The translations under genes and the position numbers were made by a program. The notes beneath the pieces are model-generated. The model was not told the origin of the DNA. It saw only the letters and a list, made by a program, of their open reading frames with translations, and made no database searches. Positions 57,770-64,000 of a DNA stretch of 64,000 nucleotides are shown one piece after another. Where the stretch lies: contig JAJEKV010000070.1 of assembly GCA_021234155.1 (NCBI GenBank), forward strand, positions 5,422,754 through 5,486,753. The letters run 5' to 3'. The number at the start of each line of letters is the position of its first letter. The first letter of the stretch is position 1. The stretch is from Isoetes taiwanensis. Taxonomy: Eukaryota; Streptophyta; Lycopodiopsida; Isoetales; Isoetaceae.

Positions 57770-59450
57770 TGGAATGGACTGTTGGTAGAATGCAATAAGT
57801 AGTATACCAAGGAATGGAGGTGGGATGGAATAGGTCAACATCACGGAGTATGCGGATCGAATATACCGTAGGTTTGGGGTATTAGTCGATTATGAATTAA
57901 AAATGGTAGTAGTAAGAATCTCCAGAATGCCAAAATGCCAAGTTGTGAATAATTTACCAATTTTGCATTTATTGTGTGTAGTTGGGAGATGAAGGTGTAG
58001 AGTGTACGGCGTGCAATGGTTCTAGCAATAAGGAACATTATTGTACAAACCTAGATGTTAACCGGCTATTGGGGGTGGCATTTTCATTTCAAGTAGTGCA
58101 TAGGCTTGCTTGGCAAAATTAATGTTGTCCTACCATACCCCTAGAGATTCTTCTAGGCTAGTAATGGCATGATGCAAAATGTATACCCAAGTTGGAATGT
58201 GACTTGCCTACACCCTACGTCTAGTAGTGGGTTGTATTTGAGTAAGGTCAAAAGAGATGTGCTACTGTCAAAGACATGTTATCAAAAAGCAATGGGCATC
58301 ATGGCATCATATTGCCTTCAACTCTTCAACTCACATAGCAAAAGTTGTATTAATATAACATACTTTAAAAAAGCAATGCACATCATGGCATCATATACCT
58401 TCAACTCATATAACGAAGTTGTATTTAAGTAGCATATGTAAAGGTTGATGCAACAAAAACCATAAGGCAGACACATGCAAAGTTGTGTTTTGTTACACAA
58501 TTACTGAAACTGAACATGGAGATTAACATTGAAGATCAAATAGTTCGATAGACATTGTAAATTCTAGTGGGCATATAGTACATTATAGTTGCATGTAGCA
58601 TTTGAATCTTTCTTATGCTCAAATAGCAATGGTGTTGTAAAAATAAGCAAAATATCCCATGGTTTAACTGATATAAAAAATAGCTGCTGCTAAAGTTATA
58701 CTACATTGCAAATAAAACTTTAACGTTTTAAGTTATTAAATATAAATTGAGCCAGTGTAGAATAATGTGTATGGTTGGTTCACAAAGATTGAAACAAAAA
58801 CATGTTTTCTATTAAGGGGGGACAATGGCATTAAGTACACATCTGAAAGGACATCATTTTATTCATTCTTGAAAATAATGGTTTTTCAATCTCTTCGGAT
58901 AGTCGTTATATTGTACGACCATACCCAGTCTCCAACAATGTATAGCAAAAAGGGAATTAGATTTTCCTTAGTGTATCTTTATCAATTTCAAAACATAGCA
59001 ATAATCTGGAGCAGATGACTTTGACTAACCACTCCGAGATATCATCCTATTATTCTATTCATAAAAGCACTCATTCGAACTCATTACATCGACTGCATGT
59101 TTTGGCAATTCTGCACGAACGTTTATGCTGGTCTGGTCTTGAATTCTCCTCAAAAAAAACAACTTGTCTTCCGATTGGACGGTGTCAATGAATGGATATA
59201 ACACAACATAGTTGCAAGTAGACGAACTTAGACTGTCTGAGAATTCTGACAATTGAGCTCAATGAAACCTATTTCAACTAAAACAAATTCGACTTAATAT
59301 GCTCGAATTTATCCATTATACACCATTATCTTACAGAACTTCATGACATGAGCTGGCTAGTAGATGCATGGCAGACGCATCAGATGATATAAAAGAACAT
59401 TTAAGGTTAACATTAATGAAGACAATAAGTAAAATGAAATCTTACTCTAA
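57770..59450. other. Helitron interior, non-coding
   Basis: AT-rich. A short direct repeat (aaaagcaatg-gcatcatggcatcatat with ccttcaactc) occurs at 58286-58330 and 58371-58412. No gene recognised. Confidence 0.5.
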
Positions 59451-59453
59451 ATG

Positions 59454-59524
59454 TTATTTCTCAAGCATGGAGGAGTGGTTTTCCAGGGGATTGGTTCTCA
59501 TAATAGTTGAAAGTTCATCTGAAA
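59454..59524 (-). pseudogene. Captured terminal-exon-like piece in the Helitron
   Basis: After the acceptor tttgcacag the minus strand reads SDELSTIMRTNPLENHSSML, EK and a stop. It is a plausible last exon of a captured host gene, not recognised. Confidence 0.35.
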
Positions 59525-60109
59525 CTGTGCAAAAGAATTAGGGAGAACTTTTAGTCCTAATAACGCATGTTAGGCAGAATCTTCCTGTACCATGCTTTGT
59601 ATCAATCTTCACTACAGTCCTAATCCTGATATAAGAGATGTGAAGGAAAAATGCGTGTGTTGCTTGCATTAGAAAGCAAAGCCAAAGCTTGCAAAGAAGA
59701 CTGTAACTCTTGGACATGGCGCTAGAAAATTAGGAAGGCAGGATAATCATAATGTCTATGGATAAACACAACAAAGATCTGTTGCAGGCAGCTAAGGATC
59801 GCTACATATCTCCTGGGATAAGACAGTAGAAGATAAAAAAGCAAACAAAAAATTTCCAATAGCAGAAGTAAGCTTGTCTAGATGGGCATCTTCAATTTAT
59901 GAAAAAGGAACACATCCGCAAATAGCTTTTACTGATACACTTGCAACAAAGGAAAAAATGAAAGACACTTTTGGCAATATCAAACACTTAAATTGCTTCA
60001 CATTTGGAGACATACAGTAGGTATACCTTAATGCTGCATTCTTCTTGGCTGGAAACCAATATTATGAGCGAATGTTGATGAAGAGCTGCTCATAAAGAAC
60101 ATCTACGTG

Positions 60110-61290
60110 CATCTAGATGTCCTAAATGGAGACATGCAGTAGTAAGTAGCAGGCTAATACATACTACATACCTATCTTTTTATTATTCTTTGACTATGAG
60201 ATTGGACGAACATGCATGACACAGACTTTAGACTGAGCTTGCAAAGCAAGAAAGAAGTTACTGCCTGCATAAATATTAACAGAAGTAAGATGATTAATTA
60301 GAAGTAAGATGTATACATGGCTAATTCGAAGAACTTTGGCAAGTTTTATATCTAACTGGAAGAAGCTAATTAGAGGCTTTCAATCTCTCTCATAGCACCA
60401 TTTTCAGCCATATAAAGGAAAATGGATACCCTAAAACTCTGCTAGGAATCTATTGCAATGTCAGGAAGCACAGACAAATTTGAGTAACCAGCAGCAAACA
60501 AAACCTAAGATGTTTCTATTCGGAACAGAAGACGCTGTAACTTTAGACTACATTCCAAATGCATGGCATGAGATTCACCAGAGAATATGACAGCCGAAAT
60601 CATATAGGGGCTTAAACTCATATGGAGGGGATTGAAAGAAAAGCTAGGTATGTGTCCATCCTGTAACTAATGCTAAGAGAACAGAAGGAAAAAACCTGAG
60701 ACATAATTCAAATATGACGTTTTCTAGCATTTCTTCTGTATGAACACCCAGCAAATTATCTTAGGACTTTGGAAGACCGAGATACTTCCTTTGCATCTCT
60801 TGTGAAATACCGTGATTTTCGTAGTCTGCAAAAGATAAATTTGTGAGTAATGCATGTTTATCAACAATGCCTAGCAATGAATTGAAGAAGACGTAAATGG
60901 CTTAAAAAATGGCATAACTACTTACGAACCTTTTGGCACACTATAAAAAGATGTCCCAATGGAGATATGCAGGTAGTAATGTAGCAGGCTAATACATCCA
61001 AAATACCTCCCTTTCTATGATCAGATGTATGAGACATGTTTTGGAATGAGCTAGACGGAGCAGGAAAGAAAGAAGCCGCTGCAAGCCTGCATAAATAACA
61101 AATAGATATATACGCATGATTAGTTAAAAGATGAACTTCTGAGCACAGTTTAAAGAAGCAATTATAACGTTCAGTGTCCCTCATAGCACCATTTTCAGCT
61201 GGGTAAAGGAAAATAGCTACCCTAAAGCTTTGCTAGGAATCTATTGCAATGTCCTAAAGCACATAAAAATTTGAGCCAGAAACAAAAGAT
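60110..61290. repeat. Internal direct duplication in the Helitron
   Basis: 60110-60510 and 60945-61290 share blocks in the same order: ggagacatgcagtagtaa / ggagatatgcaggtagtaa, gtagcaggctaatacat, then ctcatagcaccattttcagc, ggaatctattgcaatgtc. The offset is about 830 bp. Further short repeats of tctagaagcttgaatcctg type occur at 61501 and 61665. Confidence 0.75.
60760..60825 (-). pseudogene. Captured terminal-exon-like piece in the Helitron
   Basis: After the acceptor cttttgcag the minus strand reads YENHGISQEMQRKYLGLPKS and a stop at 60762-60760. It is strongly protein-like; the source gene is not recognised. It sits between the two blocks of the internal duplication. Confidence 0.4.
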
Positions 61291-62098
61291 CTTGCTATTT
61301 AGAGAAGAAGATGCTTGCAAAGTCTGCAAAGTGCAGATCAGAAACTAAAAACAGTATGGTGAAGCTTCTTTATCTGCAAGAAAAGGGAAATCTTGACCCC
61401 AAACGAATCTGCTCACTTACATTTTAAAAAGACTTAAAACAGAAGCAAGACTTATAAGATACGTACCTTCCAAGATGGCTCCAGAATCGACAGAACCACA
61501 TCTCTAGAAGCTTGAATCCTGAGCAAAGAAGAGCAAGATCAGACCAATTTTAAAAGAGTAACTTAAACCGAAACACAAAATCATGCTGCTTACTTATATC
61601 TGCCTGCTCACAACATAAAATTTGCCTTAAAAAGTCTCCTCCAGAAGCAAGAAGCAAAACTCCAGAACCTTTCAATCCTGGGCAAAAATGTTAATTATTT
61701 GTTAGCAAGATCCGATCAAGGTGAAGCGCCCAATAATGAAGTATTCTACCTGGTGTTTTGCAAACCCCTTTCAAAAACCCTGTCCAGCAAGAGAAGAAGA
61801 CTGAAGATTGTCCTGAGAAAAAGAAGATAATCGTTAGTTTCAGGAAGAGCCCAATGGAGGAGCCGAATGCAGTCTTCCACTCACCTTTGCAAGGTCGGAT
61901 TAGCTGAGACGCCGGATTTGAGGCCCAAACTGAGGCGCCAGAATGCAAAGAGGAGAATGGTAAAACACAAAATTCGTAGAGAAGCATCCCTTCAGACTAA
62001 ATTTTTCCATTCAATGCTGCTGGCGCGCGAGTAGAAATGTGCATTCAATTCAGGCAACTATCGGCTGAGTAGGACCGCAAGGGGAACGCAAGACTGAA

Positions 62099-62134
62099 GG
62101 GAACGCCGCATGCGGCGTAACATGCGGCGTTCCC
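62099..62134. repeat. 14-bp perfect GC-rich hairpin near the Helitron 5' end
   Basis: 62099-62112 (gggaacgccgcatg) is the exact reverse complement of 62121-62134, with an 8-base loop. CGCCGCATGCGGCG (62104-62117) is itself palindromic, so two alternative folds exist. It lies about 40 bases inside the 5' terminus. Confidence 0.85.
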
Positions 62135-64000
62135 TGGCACACAACCCAACACTATCACAAAATAAAAAGAAGATATGCCAAACTTGAGAAGTGTCAGTTC
62201 GAGCAGGATAATGTGGAGTTCCTTGGCTATCGCGTCACTCCACATGGAGTCTCTATGGACCCCGAAAAGGTTAACACTGTTCTGGAGTGGCAAACCCCTT
62301 CATCCGTTCGAGATGTTCAGTGTTTCCTCGGGTTTGCCAATTTCCATCGGCATTTCATCCAGGATTATTCGGAGATTACTCTTCCTTTGACACGCCTCAC
62401 GGTCAAGGACGTGCCATTTGAATGGACGGTGGAAGCGGAATCTGCTTTTATTACCCTGAAACATGCTTTCACCACGGCGCCAGTTCTTGCTCATGCAGAT
62501 CCTTTGCGCCCATATGTTGTCGAAGCAGATGCTTCTGATTTTGCGCTTGATGGGATCCTGTCACAGGAGGGGGATGACCATGAGTTGCATCCAATCGCCT
62601 ATCACTCACGAAAGTTTCAGGCTGCTGAAATCAACTATCCCATTTATGACAAGGAGTTGTTGGCGATAGTGGATTCTTTTGAGGAGTGGAGACGTTTCTG
62701 GAGGGATCTCCTTATAAAGTCACGATCTACACAGATCACCGAAATCTCGAATATTTTTGACCGCTTTCGAGTGCTCAACCGTCGCCAGCCGGGTGGCATA
62801 CTCAAGTATTATCCGGATTGATTTCGTGATCAAGTACCGCCCCTGGATCCCTCCAAGGAAAGCGATGCCTTGTCTCGACGCTCCTACCTTGAGCCCAAAC
62901 TAGGTGATCCCCGCATATGATCAGCAATCACGAAGTTATTTTAGGGCCCGATCGGTTCCAGCTTATGGCTCTCACTTTGTTCGAGAGGCCTCATGATACC
63001 GCCTTGTTGGAGTTCATTCGAGCATCTACGCCCTCGATCCATTGGCTCAAGATGTATTCTCACACATTGGTGCTGCATCATCTTCTCAGCAAATGGGATC
63101 AGACTATGATCGTTTCGAGGTTCGAGATGGACTCTTGCTCCGTGATGGGCTTCTATATGTGCCAGATGGTGCTTCTAGGCTTCAGGTTCTTCAGGCTTGC
63201 CATGATTCACCTATGGCCGGACACTTTGGAGTTGCCAAGACTTTTGAACTTATTAGTCGAGAGTATTGGTGGCCAGGACTTCGTCGTTCTGTCGAAGCTT
63301 TTATTCGATCCTGTGACATCTGCTGTCGAGCCAAGATTCCAAAGCATCTTCCTCATGGCCTGCTTCAGCCTTTACCAGTTCCAGCCGGTCCTCGGAAGAG
63401 TATTTCAGTGGATTTTATTGTCGAGCTTCCATCCTCCCAAGGCCATGACGCCATCCTTGTTGTTGTTGACCGTTTTTCCAAGATGGCACATTTCATTCCT
63501 TGCAACACTTCTATCTCTAGTGAAGCCACAACAGTTATCTTGCTTCGAGAGGTGGTTCGACTCCATGGCTTACCAGATAACATTGTCAGTGACCGCGGCC
63601 CTCAATTTGTTGCCAGTTTTTGGAAGCGTCTATTGCAACTCTTGCATGTGGAACATTCTATCTTCGGACATCATCCAGAGACCAATGGACAGGTGGAGCG
63701 CACTAATCAAACCCTTGAGCAATATTTGCGATGCTTCATCAATTATCGCCGGGATGGATGGGTTGATTGGCTACCTTGGCGTAATTTGCTTATAATAATT
63801 TCGCCCATGCCTCCATCGGCCGGACTCGTTCTTTATTAATTTCGCATGCATCCCCGGTGGTCTTTGATTGCTCCCCGGATATGATTTCGGTCAATCCAAG
63901 TGCCGAGGACAAGCTTCGAAGCTCCCTCGATGCTCGGGATGATCTTCAACACCATCTTCTCGTGCCCAAGCACGTTATCGTTATCATGCAGATCAGCATC

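Larger units (their letters stand above)
57689..62173 (-). mobile_element. Non-autonomous Helitron, 4.5 kb, inserted in the Gypsy element
   Basis: Read on the minus strand the element starts TCTTCTTTTTATTTTG at 62173 and ends CTAG at 57692-57689. It sits between A and T (minus GGCATA | TAACC), with no target duplication. An 8-bp stem, 3-base loop hairpin (TGCTCGGC-ATC-GTCGGGCA, 57718-57700) lies 7 bases before CTAG. These are the defining Helitron signals. The flanks match the uninterrupted Gypsy site at 54337-54347. No Rep/helicase coding was seen, so it depends on another element. It contains exon-like host pieces. Confidence 0.88.
55335..64000 (+). mobile_element. Ty3/Gypsy element B (chromovirus type), broken fossil, cut by a Helitron and by the window edge
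   Basis: Parts in order. Gag lies at about 55340-56100 (ELQDFATFTAELEACFGDTD; DVKDMLLSMEDPRPQSLEEA). The protease is at about 56150-56280, then a Ser-rich linker. Reverse transcriptase (about 57040-57688) includes [19 protein letters not shown]. The Helitron follows. The remainder of RT and RNase H is at 62174-62820 (YHSRKFQAAEINYPIYDKEL). Integrase (63040-63840) has HFGVAKTFELISREYWWPG, SVDFIVELPSSQGHDAIL and SDRGPQFVASFWKRL, and further pol sequence runs to the edge. It has several breaks and looks like the youngest Gypsy copy here, since its domains are easiest to read. Confidence 0.85.

Overview
The window looks like repeat-rich nuclear DNA of a land plant with a large genome. Exons are small with GT-AG introns. 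Ty1/Copia and Ty3/Gypsy chromovirus copies, LINE pieces, a Helitron, a hAT-like MITE and a large TIR transposon lie nested in one another. The LINE and Gypsy proteins resemble those of ferns and other non-seed plants, but that lineage is an impression; no host gene here settles it. I see no rRNA gene, CRISPR array or bacterial operon.

Layout. 1-569: end of an unrecognised plus-strand gene. 750-3084: two minus-strand genes, one with a SWIM zinc finger and two in-frame stops. 3380-3830: palindromic AT-rich repeats. 4037-4819: a LINE 3' end. 5939-19369: a 13.4-kb TIR DNA transposon with 27-bp perfect inverted ends. It carries a decayed Ulp1-type (C48) protease gene, a decayed transposase-like gene with a D-x-A-E-N-Y motif, other unassigned reading frames, and GTGGTG/CACCAC minisatellites. 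Its target sequence exists without the insertion at 24373-25035. 20056-23985: exons of an unrecognised minus-strand gene holding a 702-bp hAT-like MITE. 25058-25380: a GH31 glycosidase pseudogene fragment.

25918-38464: a broken minus-strand Ty1/Copia element, split by a 7.8-kb complex of unclassified repeats (28821-36628). 38948-40443: a decayed protein-kinase-like gene. 40721-53700: two tandem copies of a unit about 6 kb long. Each copy has a long polypyrimidine tract, a core with host-like exons, a foldback MITE and a LINE piece, then a polypurine tract that is the inverted partner of the first tract, then part of a Gypsy element. 52742-64000: Gypsy copies, including an LTR with a tRNA-Met-like segment. 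The last copy is interrupted by a textbook Helitron (57689-62173) and runs off the window.

Few genes here look functional. The main value is the insertion history: uninterrupted sites for both the TIR element and the Helitron are present in the same window, so their ends can be set almost to the base.
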